A stretch of 64,000 nt of DNA, taken from NCBI GenBank assembly GCA_022559845.1, contig CM040125.1, positions 328,235,829 to 328,299,828 of the forward strand, written 5' to 3'. The position numbers and the translations under genes were made by a program. Positions 1 through 10,073 of this stretch are shown in pieces (the first letter of the stretch is position 1; the number at the start of each line of letters is the position of its first letter). This DNA comes from Amorphophallus konjac (taxonomy: Eukaryota; Streptophyta; Magnoliopsida; Alismatales; Araceae). The notes beneath the pieces were generated by a model, which saw only the letters and a program-made list of their open reading frames with translations, was not told where the DNA came from and did not search any database.

Positions 1-172
1 AGTATGGGAAAAGTTAGGAGGGTAAACGAAGATGAAATTCAGCAAATAAGGTATCAAAATGAAGCCTATACTTCCCTCAATAGCCTGGGGTCGAAGGTTT
101 GAGATGACGATTTGGCATGGCTTCGCCCCAAGTCCAAGAAGAGCCCCCCGTCGCGCAGGCGAACTGGGCAGG

Positions 173-181
173 TTTATATAG
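173..181 (-). promoter_or_regulatory. TATA-like box in RE-A left LTR
   Basis: The minus strand reads TATATAAACC here, downstream (in the minus direction) of the inverted-repeat array at 622-958. This fits an LTR U3 promoter. No start site can be proven from sequence alone. Confidence 0.45.
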
Positions 182-621
182 AAAAAAGGTGAAAACCTTA
201 ACTTTCTGCTGCGATTTCAGAGGATATAGTCCACCAAATCTCGAGATCTATGGATCAATCTTGAGATAATAGATAGGATAAGAGGAAGGAACAAACGGGA
301 CTCTTTTTGGTTGAAGATTGTGGAAGTTATGGCTCTTGGAAGAAGGCTCTGGAACCTAATCTGCATGAATTTTTGGTTGCACGAAATGAGTAAATCCCTA
401 ACTTGTGGCCCAGATTCCAGGAGATCCGGTGCATAAAAAGTCATGCCCTATGGATCAAATTGAAGATAATACAAAGGACAAGAGTTAGAAACAAACGGAG
501 GTTAATTTGATGTAGGATTCTAGAAGATAGAGCCCTAACAAAGAGGCCTCGTTGCACAGGTTCGACCTTAGAATCTGGCGGCGAAGAAGACGGAGTTCAG
601 GAACATGCGGACTCTCTGTTA

Positions 622-958
622 TATGAACGGTCGCACGATAGACCGCTTTTCGAAATAAACGGTCTAGGAAGGACCGTCCTTTTAATATAAACGGTCATGG
701 GGTGACCGCTTAATGACTGGGGGCGACCGGAGAGCTTTTGGCACAAAAATAGATAAACGGTTTTCCAAAGATCATTTTTTGACATAAACGGTCTCAAGAA
801 GACCGTTCTTAAACATTTTAAAAATAATAAAAATAAAATTTAAAATTTAAAATTTTAAAAAGTTACTGTTCATGGACGGTTAACTGTTGACCGTTTATAG
901 GTGTTGGGCGGTTCACATGGGACTGTGTGAACAGTAACGGTCAACAGTTGACCGTTTA
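622..958 (-). repeat. Array of ACGGTC/GACCGT inverted repeats in LTR U3
   Basis: At least four units have the form AACGGTC, then a 7-9 base loop, then GACCGTT or GACCGCT (near 626, 659, 690 and 787). An AT-rich stretch follows at 815-865. Two larger palindromes come next: 876-894, nearly perfect, and 937-955, ACGGTCAACAGTTGACCGT, perfect with a 9-bp arm and one central base. The unit at 626-648 shares its loop (GCACGATA) with a unit at about 11308-11330 in the right LTR, which ties the two LTRs together. Confidence 0.8.
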
Positions 959-1544
959 TCAAGGGTAGGCTGCCAAGCTTGTGCGACTTTAGAAATTGAA
1001 GCGTATCTCTCAAACGGTGCGGAACTAGCAAATGTGGTAGAAGAAGAAATTGTAGATAACGGAGAGAGGAACAACTTTGATGAAGAGAACAAAGATGAAA
1101 AAATGATCAGAGGAGAGAGAAAATAGGGTGAGAATAGAGAAAAATATTGAGGCCTGAAAACGGTGGAGAACTGGATAATGGCGTAGAAGAAGAAAATGTA
1201 GGGCTTTAAAAATGGAGCAACTTTGGTGAAGGACACTTAATGAATAGAAGAAAGGAAGAGGATGAAAAAGGACCACTTTTTAAGACTGCGCAGCGAAAGG
1301 GGCCGAATGCTTGAGGGAAGTCGACCTAAATGGGCCGTAAGTTGATAAGATAAGCCAGAAGGTGGTAAGATAGGCTCCAGGGCTCTATGAAATAATGATC
1401 TCCAAGGTTCAAAGGGAATGGAATAATGAAATGGGCTCGAAATCCATCCAAGAAAGGCTCCGAAATAATGAGTAATTCGGGGCATCAAAATGATGAATAA
1501 GAGAAATGACTCAACTTGCAGGCTAAAAACGGGTGTCAACACCC

Positions 1545-2366
1545 GTAAGTGAGAGCATAGGGAGTTTGCCCCGTAGGAGTACGAACGGAGGTGCGGTAAG
1601 CCCATAGAGCTTCCACTAATCTTTCTGGCCAATCAGAAAACTTATGAGATTCACATGTTTTCTTTATGATCTTGAGAAGGGTTTTGTTAGTGGCTTCGGC
1701 CTAGCCGTTGCCTTGTGGGTAATATGGAGATGAGTGATGCAATGTGATATTGAACTTCTTACATAGGTCCTTGAGCTCTTGAGAGACGAACTGGGGTCCG
1801 TTGTCGGTGACGATCCTGCTTGGCACTCCGAACCGCGACATAATGTTCTTCATGATGAAGCGGCACACCGTGGTAGCTTTAATATCCACATACGCTTCGG
1901 CTTCAGCCCACTTGGTGAAGTACTTAGTGGCAGTAAGGATGAAGGATTTTTGCTTGATCTGAGAATTGGGATCACCGAGCGGGCCGACAATGTCGAAAGC
2001 CCACATAGAGAACGGCCAAGGAGCAGATAGAGGATGAAGAGATGAAGCTGGAGCATGAATTTTATCAGTATGGAGTTGGCATTTAAGACACCTCCGAACA
2101 TAGAGGGAGTAATCCTCCTCTAAAGTGGGCCAATAATCGCCCTGCCTAAGGATCTTCTTCGCTAGACCCTGGCCATTAACATGACCTCCACACTCACTAG
2201 AATGGGCTGCTTCGGCCACTTTCCAAGCTTTATTATCGTCCAAACATCTCATGAGCATTCCGTTAGTAGCGCGCCTATATAGTTCTCCAGCAATGATAGT
2301 GTACCTTGAGGCGGCTCTTCTTATTGACTTGCGTTGCTCGACATTTGCCTCTTCCGGAACGATCCA
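1545..2366 (-). pseudogene. RE-A integrase, C-terminus missing
   Basis: Ty3/gypsy integrase, which would insert element cDNA into chromosomes. An HHCC zinc-binding N-terminus is visible (H..H, then CLKC, about 2200-2080), followed by the catalytic core with D in FDIVGPL, D in TDNGPQF and E in AEATNKT. The main open frame is 1701-2258. A TAG at 1701-1703 breaks it just before the catalytic Glu, and the same frame then stays open to about 1545 (WPERLVEALWAYRT, YALTYG). At YALTYG the coding stops and LTR sequence begins, so the C-terminal domain is deleted. Upstream, a frameshift near 2350-2366 separates it from RNase H. Non-functional. Confidence 0.85.
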
Positions 2367-3090
2367 TCTTTAGAAAACAACTTAATTTCATGATACCAGG
2401 GCAACTCTTCCTCTTCCAGGATCTCCTCTAACTCTATCAAAGATACTTCCTTTAACTCTTCCTGCTCAACCCTCACCTCTACAGTTTTCCTAAGGTTGAC
2501 ATACCAAGGATCTTGAAGAGAGGGTGCGACCAATCTCTGAATGACGATGGTCTCAGTACTCCGACTGAGATGGAAAGATAGAGAGGAAGTGAGGGATGCT
2601 AAAGCATCGGCTAGAATGTTCTGAGACCGAGGAGTATGGATGTAGATCAACTTGCGGAATTGCCTAGCGAGGAGCGTGACCAAATCTTGATATGGTTTGA
2701 GCTTAGGGTCACGGGTGCGGTAAGTGGACAGAACTTGCCACATGACGAGCTGAGAATCCCCTATGATATTCAAGTAACGCACGCCTAGAAGGTAGGCGTG
2801 CTTCAATCCAGCTAGGAGAGCCTCATACTCGGCGATATTGTTGGTAGCAGAAAATTGAAGTTGATAAGCAAAAGGAATCGTCACTCCTTCCGGAGTGAGT
2901 AGAACAACGCCTATCCCTCGGCCCTGAGAATTGAGTGCACCGTTGAAGTGTAGCGACCAGAAGGGATGATGAGTCAGAATAGAAAGATGCTCATCAGGGA
3001 AGTCATCCTAAATAGAATCCGTGCAGGGAATCGGGAGATGGGCAAGATGCTCAGTGATGGCGAATCCTTTGACCGCCATCTGAACGACGA
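2321..3090 (-). pseudogene. RE-A second (archaeal-like) RNase H
   Basis: An extra RNase H that follows the RT-linked one, a hallmark of the Tat lineage of Ty3/gypsy elements. Visible are HFNGAL with GVVLLTPEG (about 2950-2900), then NIAEYEALLAGL (about 2850), GDSQLV, and ILADALASL (about 2600). The clear open part is 2321-2884. A TAG near 3007 interrupts the frame upstream. The first catalytic Asp (usual form DGA) appears as Asn (NGA, about 2942-2944). The same reading frame as RT is used, as in a pol polyprotein. Confidence 0.8.
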
Positions 3091-3118
3091 ACGTGATATC
3101 AAACTGAGATAGGAAGCT

Positions 3119-4177
3119 CTACCAGCGAGCTAACCTACTAGAGAGGACATGCTTTTCTAAGAGATAGCGGATCGGGTCCATTCTAGAGATCAACCTAACT
3201 GGGTGGGCAAGGAAGTAGTGTTTGAGCTTCTGAGCTACCCACACTAAGGCGGCACAAGTCTTCTCCATAGCGGTGTATTTAGCCTCGGCCGGGTTGAACA
3301 ACCTGGAGAGGTAATAAGCTGCCCACTCTTTTCCTTCATCGTCTACTTGTGCTAAGATCGCCCCTAAGGAGTCCTCAATAACCGAGATGTATAGGATTAG
3401 GGGTTTCTTAGGGACAGGAGGTTGCAAAACTGGGGGATTGGATAGATATTCCTTTAGGTCCTCATAGGCCTTTTGACAATCTTGATTCCATTCAAATTTG
3501 ACTCCCGCCTTTAGTAATTCATAAAACGGGTGGCACCTCTGAGAATGTTAGGATATGAATCTTCTGATGAATTGCAATCTACCAATCAGTCCTCAAAGTT
3601 CCGTAATATTCTTTGGTGGAGGCATGTCCATGACGGCCTTTGCTTTGTTAGGATCAATCTGGATCCCCCGTTTGCTAACTATAAAGCCTAGAAACTTCCC
3701 TGAAGAGACTCCAAAAACACACTTCTTTAGATTCATTTTCAGCTTGTACTCCCTAGCTCTCTGCAACACCTTAGCCAGAATAAAGGGGTGTTCTTCTTTG
3801 GTTCTTGACTTCACCAAGATGTCATCCACGTAGGCTTCCATGTAAATGTGCATCATGTCGTGAAAAATGGCCATCATTGCCCTCTGATAGGTGGCACCTG
3901 CGTTCTTCAGACCGAACGACATAACCACGTAGCAGTACGTACCCCAGGGCGTGGTGAAGGAAGTTTTCTCTTGATCCTCCGGAGCGAGACAAATCTGATT
4001 ATAACCTGAGTAACCGTCCATGAATGACAAAGCTTCGTACCCGACGGTGTTATCGACTAGGACGTCTATGTGAGGCAGCGAGAAATCATCTTTGGGACAT
4101 ACTTTATTAAGATGCCTGAAATCGATGTAAATACGCACCTTTCCATCCTTCTTGATAACAGGGACTATGTTCGCCAC
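3119..4177 (-). pseudogene. RE-A reverse transcriptase with linked RNase H
   Basis: RNA-dependent DNA polymerase of a Ty3/gypsy element. The frame shows VRIYIDFRHLNK, SFMDGYSGYNQI, FGLKNAGATYQRAM and the active-site YVDD (about 3820), then GRLQFIRRFI and the first RNase H (ILYISVIEDSLGAILAQ, YYLSRLF, KYTAMEKTCAALVW). One frame runs throughout but is broken by TGA at 3593-3595 and a TAA near 3546-3550, both of which look like point mutations in otherwise good coding sequence. Open parts are 3593-4177 and 3119-3427. An old but nearly complete copy. Confidence 0.88.
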
Positions 4178-4180
4178 CCA

Positions 4181-4702
4181 CTAGGGATATAGAACAACTC
4201 TAATGAACCTGGCCTTGTATAATTTGTCAACTTCTTCTATGATCCTTAAGGCCATGTGGGGGTGAAATCTTCTCGACTTCTGTTTTACGGGTGTTGCCCA
4301 TGGTTTAAGTACGAGTCGGTGTTCCACTAAAGAGGGGTCAAGACCCGACATGTCCTCATAAGACCAGGTGAAAGAATCACTATACTCCCTCAGAACCTTG
4401 ACTAGATCTTCTTCCACTTGCGGAGGGAGATTAGCGGCAATAATGATGGGCCTTGGGTCTTCTTCAGTTCCCAAATTTATTTCCTTTGTAGGTTCATCCA
4501 CTGCCAACGATGGCTCATCGAATCTCTTTAATCCTTGCGCATACAGATCGGCAGTGTCATCAACGTTGCTGTCCTCATCATCAATCGGGTTTTTCTCATC
4601 CAAGACTTCATAGACACCGAGTCCGTCATCGCTCCACACCCCTTCTATTTCCTCTTCGTCCTCTATCATGATTTCCATGGCGACAAACTCTGGACACTTC
4701 AA
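4181..4702 (-). pseudogene. RE-A pre-RT linker and RT N-terminus
   Basis: This is in frame with RT and separated from it only by TAG at 4181-4183. It holds an acidic linker, the motif INLGTEEDPRPI that recurs in RE-B1 (INLGTEGDPRPT), then SFTWSYEDMSGLDPSLVEHRL and KQKSRRFHP, the usual entry to the RT palm in plant Ty3/gypsy elements. The matching linker in RE-B1 shows both are Tat-type relatives. Confidence 0.8.
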
Positions 4703-4709
4703 AAGAGCA

Positions 4710-5359
4710 TGACATCACTGAGCCAGATCCTACAAGAACATATCAGGAATGGATTTGGAAGGACGCGCAAGCGGGCGCGGCTCAAGCTCGGAAGGATTGG
4801 ACGACCTAGAAGAGGACCCTACTTCTCTAGTTCTAATCGACCCTACTTTCCTAGACTCGATGGACCCTATGCCTAACCTAGGAGAAAGGAAATCTAGTGG
4901 AAAGGAAGGAGCAGGGGACTCATGCCCCTGGGAGGAGGATGGAGACAAGATAGCGTAATCTTTCACCGAAATCTCTGTTTCAAATTTGACATTTTTTTGG
5001 AGATCAGTGGAGATCATACAGCAGGATGGAGGAGGAGGAAGTTGCATGGGGAATAAATCAGGGAAGATGCAATCAAAGAATGGATCAGAGGATCGAAACC
5101 ACATCTCGTAGAGTTGGGCGGTGGGAGAAGGAGGAGTGAATAGAGTTGACAGATCAATGGGTGGGCAGCGCCCACATGCACATGGAACAAACAAGATTTC
5201 GGGTGATCTTTCTGTAAAATACGGATCGACCATAATCGGGAGTGAACGGGGAATGGGTTCCAATTGTTGAAATAGAGATGCGAGACGGGAGGGAGACCAA
5301 GAAATAATAATGGGCGAGCTCCCCTTCTTTTGTAGGCGGCCAAGTGGCTTCGGCTTCCA
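4710..5359 (-). other. RE-A region between G-patch and RT linker
   Basis: About 650 bases with no recognisable domain. Several frames are open for 60-180 codons on the minus strand, rich in Ser and Pro, and one probably encodes a poorly conserved spacer of the polyprotein. I could not choose the true frame. Confidence 0.4.
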
Positions 5360-6634
5360 TTAAACGAGCCGCACTTCCTGACTCTTCTTCTGACCATAAC
5401 TGTCTGGCTCGCTGAACATTCTGGAAAATGACTGACTGAAATCTGGCATATCATCAACATGCCCTCTTGGTAGAAGAGGTGGACTGACAACTGTGCAAGC
5501 TCTATCTTTTTTTTCTGACTGTACTGGTGGTGGATTCAGTGTATCCGGCTGGAGGAGTCCTTTTATAAAGTGTTGGCGGTAATCCCATGTAAGTGGCCTT
5601 GAGTCTCCCATCATTGAGAGTGCGGACTCTCGATAACCAAGACCTCTCCGGCTCATTTTTCTCCCTTTGGGCACTGGCTTAGTTTCCCCTTGTAACTGCG
5701 CACCGAGGCCTCTCCCCGGTTGATAACCTAGCTTCAATATGATGTCCCAACCCTTGGAATCTCGGATTTGGGGTTTCACTTTGATGTTGACGGGTGCAAC
5801 GGCAGGCTTGCGTGGTGTATAGGCCCAAGGGAAATCCAGATCTTGTACCGAAATAACGGGCCGACTGCTGGGCCATAATGTGGGCAGAATCTTCTCTGAA
5901 ATAACTTTGACAGACTGGACCGTGGATGAGCTTTTTACTTTAACCACCCTCCCTTGAAAAGGGAATTTGAGACATTGGTGTGCGGTGGAGGGTACGGCAC
6001 TGAGAGTGTTGATCCACGGACGACCCAAGATAGCTTTGAACATGGGGTCGATGTCCAGCACATAGAATTCAATGGGCATGGTGAGAGGCCCAAGCTCAGC
6101 TTGAATAGTAACAATCCCGTGACATGCCCTCCGAGAATTGTCATAAGCAGCTATAGTAGTGGGGGTCGGGCGTAGAAGTTCTTCTGACAGATTGCAGGCC
6201 CTGAGAGTGCTGAGCGGGCACACATTGATAGATGCCCCTGTATCACCTAACACCACATCAATGCTGATTTTATTCAAGATAATGGTGATGCAAAGCGGCA
6301 TTTGCCGAGCTTCTGGTGGTGCTAGCTCGGTTTCAGAGAAGGTTATAGCTGGTCCCTTTGAAATAGTTGCCAATGCCGTAGGTAAACTGTCGGCTGCCAC
6401 ATCTTCACTAACCATCACCTTCTGAAGGAAGTTCCTAAGAGCATCTTGGTAAAGGGTAGATCTTTTGATAAGCTCCAGCACGGATATCTTAGCGGGAACC
6501 CGATCCAAGTGATGTAATAGATCGTATCGGGTTCCTGGTAACGGCTCGGCTTCTTCCTGCTCAGTAGTCGGTTGGGAAGACTGGGGGTTGGAGGTGGAAG
6601 GATAATTGCGGTGAAACATGCGCCCGCTCCACAA
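5360..6634 (-). CDS. RE-A retropepsin plus G-patch polyprotein segment
   Basis: A 424-codon frame. Residues about 110-240 are a retroviral-type aspartic protease: VVLGDTGASINVCPLSTL with catalytic DTG (about residue 152), and the second motif KAILGRPWI. It would cleave the Gag-Pol polyprotein as a dimer. Residues about 295-345 are a glycine-rich G-patch (GWDIILKLGYQPGRGLGAQL, then RRGLGY). G-patches are RNA- or helicase-binding modules found after protease in some retroelements. This is the longest uninterrupted frame in RE-A and shares frame with RT; an upstream ATG was not resolved. Confidence 0.85.
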   Translation of the reverse strand: MWSGRMFHRNYPSTSNPQSSQPTTEQEEAEPLPGTRYDLLHHLDRVPAKISVLELIKRSTLYQDALRNFLQKVMVSEDVAADSLPTALATISKGPAITFSETELAPPEARQMPLCITIILNKISIDVVLGDTGASINVCPLSTLRACNLSEELLRPTPTTIAAYDNSRRACHGIVTIQAELGPLTMPIEFYVLDIDPMFKAILGRPWINTLSAVPSTAHQCLKFPFQGRVVKVKSSSTVQSVKVISEKILPTLWPSSRPVISVQDLDFPWAYTPRKPAVAPVNIKVKPQIRDSKGWDIILKLGYQPGRGLGAQLQGETKPVPKGRKMSRRGLGYRESALSMMGDSRPLTWDYRQHFIKGLLQPDTLNPPPVQSEKKDRACTVVSPPLLPRGHVDDMPDFSQSFSRMFSEPDSYGQKKSQEVRLV

Positions 6635-6639
6635 GGCGA

Positions 6640-7073
6640 AGTTATAGGCAGCCGCGGCCTCGGATGGGCTTAAGATAAGTGACTTAGTAGGCCCGGTGGG
6701 TGGATAAGTGGAGCGGAAGAGGGTGTGGTGGAAAGGATGATGGATGAGGGATTAGTGGTAGCGGGTACGAGCGGAAGTGGGGATATAAAGGTAGGCGGAG
6801 GCGTAATAAGTGGAGGGTTAGATGGAGGTACGGTGATAGCGGGGGTGAGTAATGTGTGAGAGACGGGCGGTAGAGTAGGAATAGATGAAAGGACTAGCGG
6901 TGTAGCAGGCGGAAGAGGTTTTGGTATGTAAGGATGGTAGGAGCGGAAGGAATGCGGAAGTTGTGGTGAAGGGCCATAACTTGCGGCGTACAGCTATCAT
7001 CATCAAAGGACCACCCGGCCTCAGGGGCTGGGGGTTGAACTACATTGACCTGGGCCGGCGCCGGTGGCTGAGG
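6640..7073 (-). other. RE-A low-complexity spacer between NC and protease
   Basis: Purine-rich, GT-repetitive sequence with no recognisable domain. It probably encodes a Pro/Thr-rich linker of Gag, with frame disrupted. Confidence 0.4.
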
Positions 7074-7418
7074 CTATGGAGCGGGAAGATGGTTGGGCAT
7101 TGGGTTCTGATAGATCCCCAAGTCTTGAACCGGCTGCTGTTGCTGTTGCGGCTGCTGCTGCGGCTGCAGTGCCTGTTGTTGCTGCACTTGCTGCCTCGGC
7201 GGCTGCCTCTTCTTCTCTTTAATTTCCGTAATGGCCCTGTGCATTTCAGCCCAATCAATCCTTTGTCCTTCATGGAGGTCATAGACCAAATCCCTGAACT
7301 GAAAACACCCTTCAATAGTATGTCCTGGCTGCTTGTGGAACATACAGTACTTTGTCTGATCAACGACCGGGTTCCAGTTGGGCCGTTCCGGAGGTATTTG
7401 TATAGCACTAACTGACAT
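7074..7418 (-). pseudogene. RE-A Gag nucleocapsid-like segment
   Basis: Contains YCMFHKQPGHTIEGC, a Cys-x2-His-x4-His-x4-Cys metal-binding motif typical of plant Ty3/gypsy Gag, followed by FQFRDLVYDL and a Gln-rich tract (about 7110-7190). It would bind element RNA. It sits between the capsid-like segment and protease as in Gag-Pol. The frame ends in the low-complexity spacer. Confidence 0.75.
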
Positions 7419-7625
7419 GAGAGCTGAGAAGATATTCGTGAGGGTTTCTAGCAGGGGTGGGTACTGCGCTCTTTTAGGAGCCGGGCGCTTGTTTTTGTTG
7501 TTGTAGCCGTTGGGTGGAGGGACATTACGGTATTGCGAAGGCTGTGGAGGTTGTTGTTGAGCGGTAAAGGTATTTTGTTGAGTGGCAAAGGTAGGCGAAG
7601 GATTTTGTGGAATGGTTGGGAAGTT

Positions 7626-8090
7626 TTATGGAGCGGGGTTTTGCGGAGCGCGGGGGTTTTGTGGAAAGTGGAAAGGTACGGCTTGGAAAGAGAAAGTAAC
7701 GGCTTGAACTTGCTCGTTGGTTTGAACCCCCTCGATGACAGGCCCTTGAGGTTTCTTGTGGTATTTTGGCTTCTGGTTCTCAAAGAGCGAGTGGATAGGG
7801 GAGTCTTTGAGTTGCGTTTGAATGAACCGCGCCCGGCTATAGAGTTGGTGCATGTTTGCTATATCATTCATCGCCAAGATGTTTCGGAAGGTCGGGGTAG
7901 CATTGGAAATAAGTAGCTTGACCTTCTCTTCCTCCGGAATATGACCTGGCACCCTGGCGGCCATCTGCCTCCATCTTTCAGCGTAAGTTGCAAACTCCTC
8001 ATCAGGCGTCATTTTCTCGGTCACCAAGTCTGTGAAAGAATATTCTGGACCGACCCTGTCTTGAAATCGTTGAATGAACTTGTCTTTCAC
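7626..8090 (-). pseudogene. RE-A Gag capsid-like segment
   Basis: Matches the retrotransposon Gag core: KFIQRFQDRVGPEYSFTDL, ESFxxYAERWRQMAA-type region, IPEEEKVKLLISN and RNILAMNDI. Gag assembles the virus-like particle. The preceding 8091-8357 (YLFRWSLDG-like, WNGSIP) is the upstream part of the same domain, broken by stops near 8158 and 8360. About 7448-7625 is a Pro/Gln-rich tail. Confidence 0.75.
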
Positions 8091-8357
8091 TATTTTGAAG
8101 CTCCCGACATCCTCTAGCGGCAGGGAATAGAACCATTCCAGTGCAACGCCATCGAGTGATCAGCGGAACAAATACGCCATGAGGTGATCATCATACTGAA
8201 ATTGGGCCGATTCATATAAAAAGTCCCTCACATGAATAAAGGGATTACCGTTCCCATCATACTTGCAGTAATTAGGGAGCTCGGATTGGGGAGGGAATCG
8301 GATGTTTTGGAAGCTGGGGAGTGGAACATCTGCCAAGGATTGTGGGCCAACCCATTT

Positions 8358-9001
8358 TTAGAGGAAATCAATCTTTTGTTGCATAGTGGCCCACTTATCA
8401 AGTAGTTCCTGCTCCCTGGATGGAGTAGGGGTAGTGAGAGACGAATGTTGAAATTGAGGAGCGGAAGGATGGACTGTTGTAGGAGGTGAAAGCCCATAAG
8501 AAGGAGCAGAAGGATAAACAGCCAAGGTAGGGAGCCCATAAGAAGAATATTGGGTCGAAGACGGACCCAGATTAGGATGGACTTGGGCAACCCCTTGTTG
8601 AGGGTGCAAGAAATCCGAAGGGCCAACAAGGACTTGTGGCACCGATGGGCTAGGCATGTGATGATCCACCTGGATAAAAGAAGGGTAATTAGACTTTCCC
8701 TTATCAAAAATTACTGGGCCGAAGTGGAAGATTGGCCCGTTTCCATACCAGAAAAGGTGATGGTCCGAGGTTGGACCGGAGTAAGATCAACTGGAGTGGA
8801 CTGGATGGAGGGCCCACCAACTCTAGATTGGTCGATGGAAAGATTAGATTGGCCTTGCGCAATCGTGGGATATAGGGTATTGGATCCCTCCATGGCCTGA
8901 TAGACCGCCTGGAGTTGGGTCGGATCCAACTGGGCCATCATTTGGAGAATGGAGCCAACAGAAGGAGAAGAGAAGGAAGGAGTGGTTTGGCCGCCCTCCA
9001 T
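8358..9001 (-). pseudogene. RE-A Gag N-terminal region
   Basis: Two open pieces, 8711-9001 starting with ATG at 8999-9001 (MEGGQTTPSF) and 8358-8669, both rich in Pro, Ser and Gln and ending in a short heptad-like stretch (KWATMQQKIDFL) before the capsid. A frame change near 8670-8710 separates them. The ATG is the best candidate for the Gag start because only non-coding leader lies upstream. Confidence 0.6.
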
Positions 9002-10055
9002 AGGGACGGAGGACGGAAGAGAGGTGGACCCCTCTCCAGACGGGAATGAGATAACCCTAGGGGGGTTTTCAAGAAGCCCTTGAGAAGAGAATCCTCTTGG
9101 GAACGGGGAGGATTGAAAGAAGCCATGATGGGTTCGAAGAGCGGATTGGAGTAGAATTTGGAGAAGGAATTGACCCTAGGAGGTGACTCTAATGGACGAA
9201 GAGAATTCCACATGCAACAGAAAACCTTTAACAAAAGCAAACAACACACAACAAACACACAATGAGTGATCAAACTTAGATAACTTTGACAAAGATGCAA
9301 GCAAAAATGAGATGGCAACACTCAAATTCAACCAAGTTACTTAGATGATGCAACAAGATTTTTATGATTTCTTCCTTTAGAACCTTAGTGATTTGATTAG
9401 GATGTGCTCTCCACCAGTAGGTTCCTAATAGGAAAGGATGTGTGGCTTGGTTGACTCTAAATGTAATCACTCCTTCACCTATGCAATCTAGACACGGGGT
9501 AGGAAAGGTACAACCGGCCCGGTGTCCGTGTGGGAATCCACGGCTCACAGGGACTTATGGAGGTCCTGATGTGTTTTCCTAGTCGGCCCCAAGGAATATG
9601 GAGACGAGAGGTCCACGCACCGAGGTAGGCGAAATGTAATCTAATGCATGAAAATATACATGACCCTATGTGCACCGGGGTGCATGCAAATTCTAGCCTA
9701 GAATCTAACAATCAAATATGCACATAATGATATGAACATGTGAACCAGCCAAGGAGGAGACCAAATAGCACCCAAGCATGAAAATCACAGCAAAAATTGC
9801 GGAAGTAAACTGCACCTCAGGATGCATACCTGTCTAGAGTATGTGACGGTCTAGGAGACCTGCGTCAGAGGAGTGTGACGGTCGAAGACCAGGCCGTCAC
9901 AGAAATGTAACGCACTCACAGGAGACCGTCAGAGGAGCCAGAGAACTAGAAACAGCAGAGAAATAGAAGGCAAATTCAGAAAAAAAACTAGAGCAACAAG
10001 GGCAAACAAAGGGAAGCAGGTTTAACAGAGATTCAAAGCACGATTGGCACTAGAT
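9002..10055 (-). other. RE-A 5' leader
   Basis: About 1.05 kb between the PBS and Gag with no credible ORF. The part at 9400-9720 is a clear reverse-complement relative of 63720-64000, which identifies the right end of the window as another member of this family. A cluster of GTGACGGTC inverted repeats lies at 9838-9930. Confidence 0.7.
9838..9930 (-). repeat. ACGGTC inverted-repeat cluster in RE-A leader
   Basis: Two to three units of TGACGGTC facing GACCGTCA or GGCCGTCACA. They resemble the LTR units at 10494-10585 and 11306-11612 but lie outside the LTR. Confidence 0.65.
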
Positions 10056-10073
10056 GTCCCACCGTGATCGCCA
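10056..10073 (-). other. RE-A primer-binding site
   Basis: The minus strand reads TGGCGATCACGGTGGGAC, 6 bases inside the right LTR. It starts with the TGG expected to pair with tRNA CCA. From memory it resembles the complement of a plant Arg tRNA 3' end, as used by Ogre/Tat elements; the exact tRNA is unverified. The identical 18-mer follows the RE-D LTR at 15086-15103. Confidence 0.8.

Larger units (their letters stand above)
1..1541 (-). mobile_element. RE-A left (3') LTR, truncated by window start
   Basis: On the minus strand this begins at 1541 with TGTTGACACCCG, almost the same start as the LTR at 10080-11818, and keeps recognisable but poor similarity to it for about 100 bases or more. 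It contains a minus-strand TATA-like box and an array of ACGGTC/GACCGT inverted repeats, as the right LTR does. The other end lies outside the window. Integrase coding sequence runs directly into it, with no spacer or polypurine tract. The two LTRs look roughly a third different and do not align well overall, which is too much for the pair of one insertion unless it is very old or chimeric. Confidence 0.75.
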
